DNA from: Gammaproteobacteria bacterium
GTDB taxonomy: Bacteria; Pseudomonadota; Gammaproteobacteria; Pseudomonadales; M0112
Direction: 5' to 3'
NCBI GenBank assembly: GCA_006227085.1
Contig: SBFY01000105.1
Location: 1 to 12,529, forward strand
DNA length: 12,529 bases
Shown here: positions 1 to 7,936 of the stretch, piece after piece
How positions within the stretch are numbered: position 1 is the stretch's first letter
Layout of the letters: the number at the start of each line of letters is the position of its first letter
The notes under the pieces: generated by a model
Databases searched by the model: none
What the model was told of the DNA's origin: nothing
Seen by the model: the letters and a program-made list of their open reading frames with translations, nothing else
Translations under genes and position numbers: made by a program

Positions 1-92
1 CTGGCCGATTCGTCATCAATAGCGACCACGGCATCCAGCAGTAACATCGGTGCGCGGTGCGGGAGCAGTGCTTCCAGTGAGTGCGTACTCAT
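1..92 (-). CDS. apeP: N-terminal end of a hotdog 3-hydroxyacyl-ACP dehydratase
   Basis: The first 30 codons are visible before the window ends. The gene starts at the ATG at 92, in an ATGA overlap with the ketosynthase stop. GGAG on the minus strand lies 11 bases upstream of the ATG. The translated start contains LLPHRAPMLLLDAVVAIDDE, which matches the conserved N-terminus (LLPHRxPMLLLD) of ApeP-like dehydratases related to FabA and FabZ. The active-site His and acid lie beyond the edge, so activity cannot be judged. With the dehydratase domain fused to the ligase at 9639-11315, the cluster would have two dehydratases, as in E. coli (ApeI and ApeP). Confidence 0.8.
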   Translation of the reverse strand, partial: MSTHSLEALLPHRAPMLLLDAVVAIDDESA

Positions 93-1294
93 GCGGTGCG
101 GCGCTCCAGTACCAGGCTGGCATTGCTGCCACCAAACGCAAACGAATTGCTGAGTGCGTACAGCGTGGCTTTATGCGGCAAGGCCTGCGATGTGCGCAAG
201 ACCTGCACAGCGGCCAATGCCGGATCAGCAGGGCGTTGGTTGCGTTGTGCCGGCAGCAGGCCATCGCGGTTGTGGCTGGACAATAACAACCAGCACAAGC
301 CCGCCTCGGTGGCACCGGCGGCACCGAGGGTGTGACCAGTCAGCGGTTTGGTGGAACTGACCGGCACGCGATCACCGGCAACGCGGAAAACCGCAGCCGT
401 TTCCATCGCGTCGTTCAAAGGTGTCGCGGTGCCATGCAAATTAATGTAATCCAGTTGCCCTGCCTCAATGCCGGCATCGGCCAGTGCAGCACGCATGGCC
501 GCCTCGGCACCAATGCCTTCCGGTTGCGGGGCTGAAATGTGATGCGCATCAGCGGATTCACCGACACCCGCCAACACAATCCCGCTGGATCCTTTTTCCA
601 TCAGGAAAACCGCAGCGGCTTCACCAATGGTGATGCCATCACGGCCATCGGCCAGCGGCTCGCACACCTCCGGTGATACCGATTCCAGTGCGGTGAAACC
701 GTTCAGCGTGAGCTGGCACAAGGAATCCGCGCCGCCGCAGATCACCGCATCGCAGAGATCCATCGCCAGCAAGCGACGCGCACTGCCCAGCGCTTTGGCA
801 CTGGAAGAGCAGGCGGTGGAGATCGTGTAGGCCATGCCATCGAGTTGCAGCGCACGCGCCACGCATTCGGCGGCGGTGCCGATTTCCTGCTGCCGGTAGT
901 GATACCCCTCTGGCCATTGTCCGTGGCGGATCTTGTCTTTCAGTCCGGCTTCGCCCTCACCAATGCCAGAGGTGCTGGAGCCGATAACGATGGCGATGCG
1001 GTCAGCACCATAACGGGTGATCGCGGCATCAATCGCCGGGCGGATTTGCGCGAGCGCGGCCAATAATAGGCGATTGTTACGGCAATCAAACGCAGTCATG
1101 CCGGCGGGCAGCGGTGGCAGTTCCGCGGTGACGCGGCCGACCGGCAGCTCACGTCCCGGCACCCAGCCGCTTTCCTTGCGCATGCCCGGTGCGGAACCCG
1201 CCAACAGGTTGGCGAGCACTTCATCGGTGTTGTTGCCGAGGGCATTCAACATACCGAGCGCACTCAAGGTGACAGGGGGCAGGGCACTGCTCAT
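89..1294 (-). CDS. apeO: Beta-ketoacyl-ACP synthase (KAS I/II type)
   Basis: A 401-residue thiolase-fold condensing enzyme with a complete catalytic triad: Cys162 in TISTACSSSAKA, His287 in INLHGTATPLND and His321 in STKPLTGHTLGAAGATE. Further family motifs are CEPLADGRDGITIGEAAAVF (211-230) and NSFAFGGSNASL (383-394). It should condense malonyl-ACP with the aryl or polyenoyl chain, making the beta-keto intermediate that a ketoreductase and dehydratases turn into a new double bond. The intact Cys marks it as an active synthase and not a chain-length factor, which lacks that residue. The frame is open for about 164 codons upstream, but this extension lies antiphase within the DUF3261 gene and reads as arginine-, alanine- and proline-rich noise. 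The ATG at 1294 in the ATGA overlap begins the true KS fold (SALGMLNALG). Its TGA overlaps the next start. Confidence 0.94.
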   Translation of the reverse strand: MSSALPPVTLSALGMLNALGNNTDEVLANLLAGSAPGMRKESGWVPGRELPVGRVTAELPPLPAGMTAFDCRNNRLLLAALAQIRPAIDAAITRYGADRIAIVIGSSTSGIGEGEAGLKDKIRHGQWPEGYHYRQQEIGTAAECVARALQLDGMAYTISTACSSSAKALGSARRLLAMDLCDAVICGGADSLCQLTLNGFTALESVSPEVCEPLADGRDGITIGEAAAVFLMEKGSSGIVLAGVGESADAHHISAPQPEGIGAEAAMRAALADAGIEAGQLDYINLHGTATPLNDAMETAAVFRVAGDRVPVSSTKPLTGHTLGAAGATEAGLCWLLLSSHNRDGLLPAQRNQRPADPALAAVQVLRTSQALPHKATLYALSNSFAFGGSNASLVLERRTA

Positions 1295-1830
1295 AACGGG
1301 TCCATCGATACCGTGGTGATGGTCAGCTGGTAATGCCAGCGGTGGTGGGTGAATTGTAGCGGTTGTGACCAGTGATCGCTCGCGCCGTAGCGAATCGATA
1401 CCACGGGTGTGCCACGGTATTGCAAGACACGCTCCAGGCCATCGTCGCTGTGATGCAGTTGCCAACCTTCGGGCAAGGCCGCGCGAATGCTGGCCGCTGG
1501 CCAGAAGCTGAGCTGGAAGTCGGACAGGATATGGTTGGCTTGCAAGGCGCGCGGTGCCCAGTCGGCGGTGTCGGCTTGGAGTGTGCCGTCGGCCTGCAGG
1601 CGCAGGCGCAGCAGCACTTGCCCGTCCGGCGTGGTGCCGGCCATGGACAGCTGTGCGGGTGACACTTCGATGTGTGCCAGCAGCAGGCCTTGTGCGCTGT
1701 CGATCGATTGCACGATGCGCACCTCCTGGCCGAGGGCTGATGGTGCCAGCTGCAACACCGGCGGTGCCGGTAACAATGACTGGCACCCTGCCAGCAGTAG
1801 CAGCAGGGCTGTCGCAAGCAAACGCATCAT
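1291..1830 (-). CDS. apeN: DUF3261 outer membrane lipoprotein
   Basis: A 179-residue lipoprotein. Residues 1-15 are a short signal peptide ending in the lipobox LLAG, followed by Cys16, which should be lipidated. Gln at position +2 predicts sorting to the outer membrane. The body is beta-rich and carries the stretch NHILSDFQLSFWPAASIRAA (99-118), which is the recognisable DUF3261 feature, followed by LPEGW. Proteins of this family occur in aryl polyene clusters beside the exporter and LolA-like carrier, and probably act as a LolB-like acceptor at the outer membrane; this role is inferred. The first of two adjacent ATGs overlaps the preceding stop (ATGA). The gene ends in an ATGA overlap with the ketosynthase. 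Confidence 0.85.
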   Translation of the reverse strand: MMRLLATALLLLLAGCQSLLPAPPVLQLAPSALGQEVRIVQSIDSAQGLLLAHIEVSPAQLSMAGTTPDGQVLLRLRLQADGTLQADTADWAPRALQANHILSDFQLSFWPAASIRAALPEGWQLHHSDDGLERVLQYRGTPVVSIRYGASDHWSQPLQFTHHRWHYQLTITTVSMDPL

Positions 1831-3071
1831 GCCGGCGCGTCAGTGGCGCAGATCTTCGCCAGTACGTTCAGGCGGCGTTCGCTGTCACGCACATAGGGAT
1901 TGTCTTCGTCCCAGGCGTAACCGGCGAGTATCGAACAGATCATCGCCTTCACCGTGTCGAGTTGGGTGTGATGGAAAATCACATCCTGGAAGCGCTGGTC
2001 ATACCAGGCCGTCACAAAGGTACGGAACGCATCCACGCCTTTCTTCAGTGGTTTGGCGTATTCGGTTTCCCAGTCAACGGTTTCACCTTGTAATTGCCGG
2101 TCGAGCAAGGCGGCTGCCATGCTGGCGGATTTCATCGCGATGGTAACGCCGGAGGAAAACACCGGGTCGAGGAATTCGCCGGCATTGCCGAGCAGGGCAT
2201 AGCCGTTGCCGTAGAGGCTCTTCACATTGGCGGAGTAACCGGTGATCTGGCGTGCCGGTTGCAGGATTTCGGCATTCGCCAGCAGCTTGGCCAGACGCGG
2301 TTCCTCGCCGACGATGGTCATCAGGCGTTCATCAAGGTTTTCCGTGTAGCCGTTGAAGAATTCACGCTTGGCCACCACGCCGAGAGAGCACACACCATTG
2401 GCGAACGGGATCGTCCAATACCAGACGTCGCGATGCTCGGGATGAATGCTGACGAGGATCTTGTTACGGTCAAATTCACCGGCGGGCATGTTGTCTTTCA
2501 CGTGCGTGAAGCAGGATTGGCGAACCGGGAAATCCGACGGGCTTTCGAGATCCAGCAGGCGCGGCAACACACGGCCAAAACCGCTGGCATCGAGCAGGAA
2601 TTTCGCAGTGACCGTCACGCTGTCACCTTCCGGTGTGCGGCAGGTGACAGAAGGTTGTGCCTTGGTGACATCCACAGCGGTGATTTCATGGCGGTAACGG
2701 ATATCCGCACCCTGGCGGGCGGCTTCATCAGCGAGGATCTTGTCGAAGCGTGCGCGTTGCACCTGGAAAGTGGTGCCGGGGCCCGGTGAAAATTTTTCGG
2801 TAAAGTTGAATTGCGTGTGCTTGCCATCGTGATAGAAGGCAGCGCCGTTCTTGAACTGGAAACCCCCGGCGCTGATGGCATCCAGCATGCCGGCTTCTTC
2901 GATGTACATCATGCATTGTGGCAACAGGCTCTCGCCGATCGAGAAGCGCGGGAACTGTTCCTTTTCCAGCACCAGCACCGAATAGCCTTTCTTCACCAGC
3001 AGGGCCGATGCGATCGCGCCGGACGGGCCCGCGCCAATCACCAGAACATCAACATGCGATGGCAAACTCAT
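1827..3071 (-). CDS. FAD-dependent halogenase-like oxidoreductase
   Basis: A 414-residue flavoprotein of the geranylgeranyl-reductase/flavin-dependent halogenase group. An N-terminal Rossmann fold VLVIGAGPSG (9-18) with Glu36 ending the second strand binds FAD. FSIGESLLP (43-51) is the typical loop after it. GGFQFKNGAAF (69-79) puts Lys74 where flavin halogenases carry the catalytic lysine. VWYWTIP (216-222) matches the halogenase WxWxIP signature except that the preceding Gly is Val. GNAGEFLDPVFSSGV (295-309) closes the FAD site. Flavin halogenases use reduced FAD to make hypohalous acid, which halogenates an electron-rich ring; simple oxidation or reduction of the polyene is the alternative. 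It is common in pigment clusters and absent, to my knowledge, from the E. coli ape cluster. ATGA overlaps on both sides tie it to the operon. Confidence 0.85.
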   Translation of the reverse strand: MSLPSHVDVLVIGAGPSGAIASALLVKKGYSVLVLEKEQFPRFSIGESLLPQCMMYIEEAGMLDAISAGGFQFKNGAAFYHDGKHTQFNFTEKFSPGPGTTFQVQRARFDKILADEAARQGADIRYRHEITAVDVTKAQPSVTCRTPEGDSVTVTAKFLLDASGFGRVLPRLLDLESPSDFPVRQSCFTHVKDNMPAGEFDRNKILVSIHPEHRDVWYWTIPFANGVCSLGVVAKREFFNGYTENLDERLMTIVGEEPRLAKLLANAEILQPARQITGYSANVKSLYGNGYALLGNAGEFLDPVFSSGVTIAMKSASMAAALLDRQLQGETVDWETEYAKPLKKGVDAFRTFVTAWYDQRFQDVIFHHTQLDTVKAMICSILAGYAWDEDNPYVRDSERRLNVLAKICATDAPA

Positions 3072-5389
3072 GACAACACCTCGTTGTGGGTGGTTTGCAC
3101 GATCGGTGCAAACAGTAGTGTGGTGGCAATACCGGTTAATACGATGATACCGAAAGCGTGGATTGCCGGGGTACTGCTCAAGGCCAGCAAGCCGAATGAC
3201 AGCAGGGTGGTCAGGCCGGAACACAGGATCGCCAGCATGGTGGACTGCGGATGTTCGCGGTTCTCCAGCAGGAACAGGCTGTAATCGAGGCCAAAACCCA
3301 GCACCAGCAGCAGGGCCAGCAAATGGAATACGGTGACCGGCTCGTCCAGCCAGCCGGCCACGGCCAGGGCGCAGGTGGCCGCCAGCAGCGCCGGGGCCAT
3401 CGCAGCCAGGGCGCGCCGCGGGCGATAGCGCAGGACCAGCAGCAGGGCGATCAGGGCAAACGCCGCCATCACCACGCCCGAGGCGCGTTCGCGGTAGGTT
3501 TCCAGCAGGCCTGACATATCGGCAACCGGGTCGATCCAGCGGGTGCCTTCCGGCAACGCTTCATTGATGGGAGCGGCAGTGCTGCCGCGTACGGGAATCA
3601 TGGTAGCGAATCCACGCGCGGTTTCGCCCAGCCAGAGTTTGCGCCAAGGCAAGGAAACGTCATTCGCCAGCCAGTCCGAGACGGTCAATGGCGATGCCGG
3701 TTGCGTATAGACAGCGAGGGTGGCCGGGTCGAGTCCGATCTGTGCGGCATAGGCCAGCGCGGCGGGATCCTGCGGCAGGGATGCCAGCCAGGCCGCGGCC
3801 TGTTGCTGCCGTGCCGGAGAGGGCAGTTGCCGGCTGAGGCTGTCGAAACCGCTGATGTGGCCAGCTTGCTGTTGTTGCCGCAGCCAATCGCTGGCGGCGT
3901 CATTGCGTTGCAACACGGTGGCTTCCGATTCCCCTTCGACCAACAGGAAGGCACCACTGCTGTCGATGCCGGTGATTTCGCGGATGCGGGCATCGCTGGC
4001 GAGCAGGGCCGGCGGTTTGCCTTGCAGCAGGCGGATGTCGTCATTGCTGTGCAATCGCATCAGGCCGGGCAGGGCCAGCGCGACCACGATCACGATGGTT
4101 ATCGCAAGACGCAGAGGTGATTGCCACAGCTGCAACCATTGCCGTGCCATACCCAGTCCCGGTGCGGTGCCGGGCGCGCCATGCCGTAACAGCAGCGGGA
4201 ACACACCGGTCACGGTCAATGCCGCCGTGACCAGTCCTGCGCTGCAAAACAGTGCCATCTGTTGCATGCCGGGAAACGGTGTCAGGCACAGCGCCATGAA
4301 AGCAGTGACACTGCTGGCCACGCCCAGCCAGAGGCCGCGACCCATGCGGCGCAAACTATCACCCGCTTGCCAGTTGGCATCACTGGCCTGGCGGTCGATC
4401 AGGAAATGCAGGCTGTAATCCACCGACAAGCCGATCAGGCTGGCACCGAACACCAGCGTCATCAGGTGCACATCGCCAAACACCCGTAAGCAGGCAGCGA
4501 GTGCCACCACAAAACCGCTAGCGATCGGTAACACCGTCAGCAATAACGGCCAGCCGGAACGGAATACCCACAGGAACAACAGCACCACGCCGATCAATGA
4601 GCCGGCACCGATGGTGGAGACTTCCTGTTTGGCGGAGCGCACACCGGCATCGGCAAACCGCAGCACGCCGGTGTCGAGCAGTTCGGCCGCCGGATCTTGC
4701 GTGCGTGCGGCGAGCAGGGCGGCATCGAGTGCCGGCAAGGCTTGTTGTTGTGCGTTGATCGAGAAGGGTGAATCCGCCAGTTCCAGCCGGATCAACAAAT
4801 AATCACGTCCCGCGTAATGAATGAACGGGTAACCGGCTTCCAGGCGGATGCGCTGGTTGCTGTTGCCCAGCGATAACAGGAAGTCATAAAACAGCAGCAA
4901 GGGATCATTGGCCAGCAGCGAGGAATGGATGGCACTGGCCGGGCTGAACAGGGTGTGCAGCGCCTGTTCGCTGAGCACGGCCACGCCGTTTGCCTGCACA
5001 CGCTGTTGCAGCTCCGGCGATAACAGCGCGTTGCGATACGGTGCATAGAAACGGGCAATCGACTCGCCCGAGCTGGTATCCACGCGCGCATGCACCGCCG
5101 TAAACACCGGCTCTTGTTGCAGGCGTGCAATGAGCGGTTCGGCGATGGCAATGGCATCGGTGCTGCGCCCCGCGCCGATGAGCAACAGGTGTTGCCGTGA
5201 CAGGTGTTCATTGGCAGTGCTGACCGCGAGCGCCGCAACCGGGTCCTGCTCCGCTGCGGGCAGCAACGCCAGCATATTGGTTTGTACTGGCAAGCGCTGC
5301 GATGAGGAAAGCGTTTGCCATAACACCGCCACGGCAAGAATGACCAGTATCATCCAGGCGATGGTCGATGGGCGTGCTTCAAAACGCAA
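3068..5389 (-). CDS. apeM: MMPL/RND-family inner membrane exporter
   Basis: A 773-residue RND-superfamily transporter with the duplicated MMPL layout. There is one N-terminal membrane helix (about 11-27), a large periplasmic domain (about 30-255), and a bundle of helices (about 258-402) containing GASLIGLSVDYSLHFL. A connecting helix (about 427-444) leads to a second periplasmic domain (about 447-635) and a second bundle (about 637-767) containing LVLGFGLDYSLFLLE. The two DYSL motifs mark the internal repeat and hold the acidic residue expected in the proton path. The likely job is to export the polyene lipid, with the LolA-like protein as its periplasmic partner. The start is a TTG at 5389, overlapping the LolA gene by 11 bases. 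It gives a basic N-terminus (RFEARPS) before the first helix. The ATG at codon 13 would begin inside that helix and is less likely. The stop overlaps the next start (ATGA). Confidence 0.92.
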   Translation of the reverse strand: MRFEARPSTIAWMILVILAVAVLWQTLSSSQRLPVQTNMLALLPAAEQDPVAALAVSTANEHLSRQHLLLIGAGRSTDAIAIAEPLIARLQQEPVFTAVHARVDTSSGESIARFYAPYRNALLSPELQQRVQANGVAVLSEQALHTLFSPASAIHSSLLANDPLLLFYDFLLSLGNSNQRIRLEAGYPFIHYAGRDYLLIRLELADSPFSINAQQQALPALDAALLAARTQDPAAELLDTGVLRFADAGVRSAKQEVSTIGAGSLIGVVLLFLWVFRSGWPLLLTVLPIASGFVVALAACLRVFGDVHLMTLVFGASLIGLSVDYSLHFLIDRQASDANWQAGDSLRRMGRGLWLGVASSVTAFMALCLTPFPGMQQMALFCSAGLVTAALTVTGVFPLLLRHGAPGTAPGLGMARQWLQLWQSPLRLAITIVIVVALALPGLMRLHSNDDIRLLQGKPPALLASDARIREITGIDSSGAFLLVEGESEATVLQRNDAASDWLRQQQQAGHISGFDSLSRQLPSPARQQQAAAWLASLPQDPAALAYAAQIGLDPATLAVYTQPASPLTVSDWLANDVSLPWRKLWLGETARGFATMIPVRGSTAAPINEALPEGTRWIDPVADMSGLLETYRERASGVVMAAFALIALLLVLRYRPRRALAAMAPALLAATCALAVAGWLDEPVTVFHLLALLLVLGFGLDYSLFLLENREHPQSTMLAILCSGLTTLLSFGLLALSSTPAIHAFGIIVLTGIATTLLFAPIVQTTHNEVLS
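3079..3082 (-). promoter_or_regulatory. Ribosome binding site of flavoenzyme gene
   Basis: The minus strand reads GAGG seven bases before the ATG at 3071, inside the exporter 3' end. It supports that start over a 51-codon upstream extension of the same frame. Confidence 0.6.
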
Positions 5390-5993
5390 AATGGGCGAGC
5401 TCGCTGTCAGTCAGGGTGGCCGGTTCGCGTTGCACATCGGCAAACGACATCACGGTGGTATCACCGTTGTGATCGGTCATCGTCATGCGTTGCAAGTCAG
5501 TGCCCCCATCAAGGGTGATGGTGTGGATAAAGCGGTTCAACGGTGCCTGTGTTGGTGATAGCAACAATTGCCATTGCGCGGCATCGCCGCTGACGCTGAT
5601 GCTGAACGCTTCACGCAAGGCATCGAGTTCGCCCGATAAAATCGGGAAAAAGATATCACCGACGGCCGCCAGTGCCGGTTGTTCGGCAACGGTCATCAGG
5701 CGACGATGGCTGCCGGTAACCTGCAACAGGCGATCGCGTGTCACCAGTGTTTCGCTGGCGACCGGTGTTTCAATCACCCAGTACAAGCCATGCTCGCGTG
5801 AAAACAGCAAGCGGCCTTCCGAATGCATGGGGCGTGACAGGATGGCGAGTGTCTTGTCCTGTGCGATCGCAGCGCGCACCACCGGCGTGACAGATAAACG
5901 CGCACTGATGGTTTCGAGCAAGCCGTCATCCGCCTGTACGCTACTTGCCATCAGGACTGACAGGCAGGCTGCGATCGTCAGCCGCCAGCGCAT
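5379..5993 (-). CDS. apeL: LolA-like periplasmic lipoprotein-carrier protein
   Basis: A 204-residue secreted protein. The N-terminus MRWRLTIAACLSVLMASSVQA is a classic signal peptide with predicted cleavage after Ala21 (VQA before DD). The mature part is a beta-rich LolA/LolB-like fold. Family features that can be seen are the early helix LLETISARLSVTPVVRA, the SRPMHSEGRLLFS stretch and the WVIETPVASETLVTR stretch typical of LolA-related carriers in pigment clusters. It probably shields a hydrophobic polyene or its lipid conjugate while it crosses the periplasm. The start is chosen from the good GGAG at eight bases and the signal peptide; the longer open frame upstream lies inside the thioesterase gene. 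Its last codons overlap the TTG start of the exporter by 11 bases. Confidence 0.87.
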   Translation of the reverse strand: MRWRLTIAACLSVLMASSVQADDGLLETISARLSVTPVVRAAIAQDKTLAILSRPMHSEGRLLFSREHGLYWVIETPVASETLVTRDRLLQVTGSHRRLMTVAEQPALAAVGDIFFPILSGELDALREAFSISVSGDAAQWQLLLSPTQAPLNRFIHTITLDGGTDLQRMTMTDHNGDTTVMSFADVQREPATLTDSELAHFAF

Positions 5994-6394
5994 CGCACTT
6001 TCTCCAGCAGGATTGGCGGTGAGACATAACACATCTCGTGCGTGTCGATCGCCACCGCGACCTGGATCGAATAGCCGCGCGTGAGCGTGTTGCCTTCGCT
6101 GTCCGTGATCAGGTACTCGAGCTTGAGGCGGTTCTCGTATTCTTTGAGGGTGGCGGTCACCGTGACCGTTTGCTGGAACTGCAAGGGGCGAACGTATTTG
6201 ATGCGGCAATCCACCACTGGCCACATATAGCCGGATGCTTCCATTTGCACGTAGTTGTAATCGAGCTTGTCGAGCAGGGCGCAACGGGCGCGTTCAAAAT
6301 ATTTCAGGTAATGGCCATGCCAGGCGATACGCATGCTATCGACATCGTAGAACGGGATATCAATCGCGATGCTGGCAGACAGTAAATCACTCAT
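5978..6394 (-). CDS. apeK: 4HBT-family hotdog acyl thioesterase
   Basis: A 138-residue single hotdog-fold thioesterase of the YbgC/4-hydroxybenzoyl-CoA type. The signature region FYDVDSMRIAWHGHYLKYFE (15-34) has Asp17 and Asp19 at the catalytic acid position, followed by the His/Tyr/Glu pattern HGHYLKYFERAR. Family members hydrolyse acyl thioesters. In aryl polyene clusters the enzyme may release the finished or misloaded chain from the carrier protein. The gene starts three bases after the ammonia-lyase stop. Its 3' end overlaps the LolA-like gene by 16 bases, the longest overlap in the window. The C-terminus (VRCAGG) lies beyond the fold. Confidence 0.9.
   Translation of the reverse strand: MSDLLSASIAIDIPFYDVDSMRIAWHGHYLKYFERARCALLDKLDYNYVQMEASGYMWPVVDCRIKYVRPLQFQQTVTVTATLKEYENRLKLEYLITDSEGNTLTRGYSIQVAVAIDTHEMCYVSPPILLEKVRCAGG
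6002..6005 (-). promoter_or_regulatory. Ribosome binding site of LolA-like gene
   Basis: The minus strand reads GGAG eight bases before the ATG at 5993, inside the thioesterase coding sequence. It decides the start of the LolA-like gene, whose frame is open about 97 codons further upstream. Confidence 0.65.
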
Positions 6395-6397
6395 GAC

Positions 6398-7936
6398 TTA
6401 CCCGTACAGCGACCACTGTTGTGCACGAATGCGTTCGAGCGTATCACGCAAGGTGTGTTCCAGCGGGCGATCTTCTTCCAGGAATGGGCAGAATTCGCGC
6501 ACGGCCTGTTTCATGCCTGCCAGGGCGGGCGTTAACGGGTGTGCCAGCGTGTCCTGGCGTTCGCGCAACTCCAATCCTTGTGTGGCGGCCAGCAAGGCCG
6601 CCGCCGCCACTTGTTCGGTCAACTCCAGCACCCGCAGGCAATCACGGGCTGCGATGGTGCCCATGCTGACCTTGTCCTGGTTGTGGCATTCGGTGGAGCG
6701 TGAAAACACGGAAGCCGGCATCGTCAGTTTCAGGGCTTCCGCAGCCCAGGCGCTGCAACCGATCTGCACAGCCTTGAAACCGTGGTTGATCATGCTGCGA
6801 TCGGCCGGCGCACCGGACACATTGGCCGGCAGGCCATGATTGAATTTCGGGTCCATCAACAGCGCCATTTGGCGGTCGAGCAAATCGGCAATATTGGCCA
6901 CTGCGTTTTTCAGGGAATCCATCGCGAATGCGATATGGCCGCCGTAGAAATGCCCACCGTGCAGTACATGCTCACCTTCACCATCAATGATCGGGTTATC
7001 GTTGGCACTGTTCAATTCGTTTTCAATGAACTGGCGCAGCCACGGCAAAGCATCGACCAGTACGCCGATGATGTGTGGGGCGCAACGCACGGAGTAACGA
7101 TCCTGCAGGCGGCTGGAATTGCGCGCCACCACATTGGTGGGTAGGTCCGCACGGATCCATCTCGCCACTTGCGATTGGCCCGGATGCGGTTTCACCGAAA
7201 ACAGCTTGGCATCGAAATGGTTGGCGTTGCCTTCGAGCGCGACTGACATCATCGCGGTGATGCGCGATGCCAGCTGGGTGAGGTAATCGGCGCGGGCATA
7301 GGCGAGGCAGGCGAGCGCGGTCATCACGGCAGTGCCATTCATCAAGGCCAGGCCTTCTTTCGGGCGCAGGGTGATGGGGCTCATGCCGGCTTGCTGGAGT
7401 GCTTCGGCGGCTGGCTGGCGCGCACCACGGTAATAGACTTCACGCTCGCCCATCAGGGTGGCAGCCACATACGACAGCGGTGTCAGGTCGCCACTGGCGC
7501 CGACCGAGCCTTCCTGTGGGATGACCGGCACGATATCGCGATTGATGAAGGCTTCGAGCTGGTGCAGCAAAGTCCAGGTCACGCCGGAATAGCCTTGTGT
7601 CAATGACACCATGCGTGCGGCCAGCACGGCACGGCCGGCTTCTGGCGACAGCACCTCACCGAGGCCACAGCCATGGAAACGTGACAGGTGCAGCGGCAGT
7701 TCATTGACGAGATGTGGCGGGATGCGAACAGTGCAGGAGTCGCCATAGCCGGTGGTCACGCCATAAATGACGCCGTCTTCCTTCAGCAAGGCCTCGAGGA
7801 AGGCCACGCCCTTGTCGATGCGGTTACGGAAAGCCGCGTCGGCCGACAGGGCAACGGTCTTGCGCTGCAGGGCGATATCAACGATGTCTTCAATGCGAAG
7901 CGGGCCACTGCCCAAGGTGATGGTATTGGTATTCAT
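6398..7936 (-). CDS. MIO-type aromatic amino acid ammonia-lyase (HAL/PAL/TAL family)
   Basis: A 512-residue member of the histidine/phenylalanine/tyrosine ammonia-lyase family, at full family length. The self-cyclising Ala147-Ser148-Gly149 in GSVGASGDLTPLSY forms the MIO cofactor. The catalytic Tyr58 lies in YGVTTGYG. QDRYSVRCAPHI (278-289) supplies the carboxylate-binding Arg284, and NSANDNP (309-315) and QDKVSMGTIAARD (420-432) are further family motifs. The substrate-selectivity pair, aligned by eye in SRFHGCGLG, is Phe87-His88. HAL usually has Ser-His, bacterial TAL His-Leu and plant PAL Phe-Leu. Given the pigment context, the product is more likely a cinnamate or 4-coumarate starter than urocanate; tyrosine versus phenylalanine is undecided. 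The gene starts in a TAATG overlap with the preceding gene and ends three bases before the thioesterase, so it is firmly part of the operon. No hutU, hutI or hutG gene is nearby. Confidence 0.93.
   Translation of the reverse strand: MNTNTITLGSGPLRIEDIVDIALQRKTVALSADAAFRNRIDKGVAFLEALLKEDGVIYGVTTGYGDSCTVRIPPHLVNELPLHLSRFHGCGLGEVLSPEAGRAVLAARMVSLTQGYSGVTWTLLHQLEAFINRDIVPVIPQEGSVGASGDLTPLSYVAATLMGEREVYYRGARQPAAEALQQAGMSPITLRPKEGLALMNGTAVMTALACLAYARADYLTQLASRITAMMSVALEGNANHFDAKLFSVKPHPGQSQVARWIRADLPTNVVARNSSRLQDRYSVRCAPHIIGVLVDALPWLRQFIENELNSANDNPIIDGEGEHVLHGGHFYGGHIAFAMDSLKNAVANIADLLDRQMALLMDPKFNHGLPANVSGAPADRSMINHGFKAVQIGCSAWAAEALKLTMPASVFSRSTECHNQDKVSMGTIAARDCLRVLELTEQVAAAALLAATQGLELRERQDTLAHPLTPALAGMKQAVREFCPFLEEDRPLEHTLRDTLERIRAQQWSLYG

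Noticed and set aside
1295..1786. Open upstream extension of the ketosynthase frame (about 164 codons)
   Set aside because: It lies in another frame of the DUF3261 lipoprotein gene, is rich in Arg, Ala, Pro and His with no domain, and the ATG at 1294 in an ATGA overlap starts the true fold.
2094..2789. 231-codon plus-strand open frame antisense to the flavoenzyme
   Set aside because: It is opposite a gene with complete FAD and halogenase motifs. Long antisense frames are expected at this GC content.
3068..5389. Lysine or drug-resistance RND pump
   Set aside because: It is a single 773-residue MMPL-type chain linked to LolA-like and DUF3261 genes, with no membrane-fusion or TolC partner, which fits a pigment-lipid exporter better.
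5994..6284. Longer N-terminus for the LolA-like protein
   Set aside because: It would lie within the thioesterase gene and bury the signal peptide. GGAG at 6002-6005 fits the ATG at 5993.
6398..7936. Histidine utilisation (hut) gene
   Set aside because: The MIO lyase family includes HutH, but no other hut gene is adjacent, the selectivity residues are not Ser-His, and both neighbours are pigment genes.
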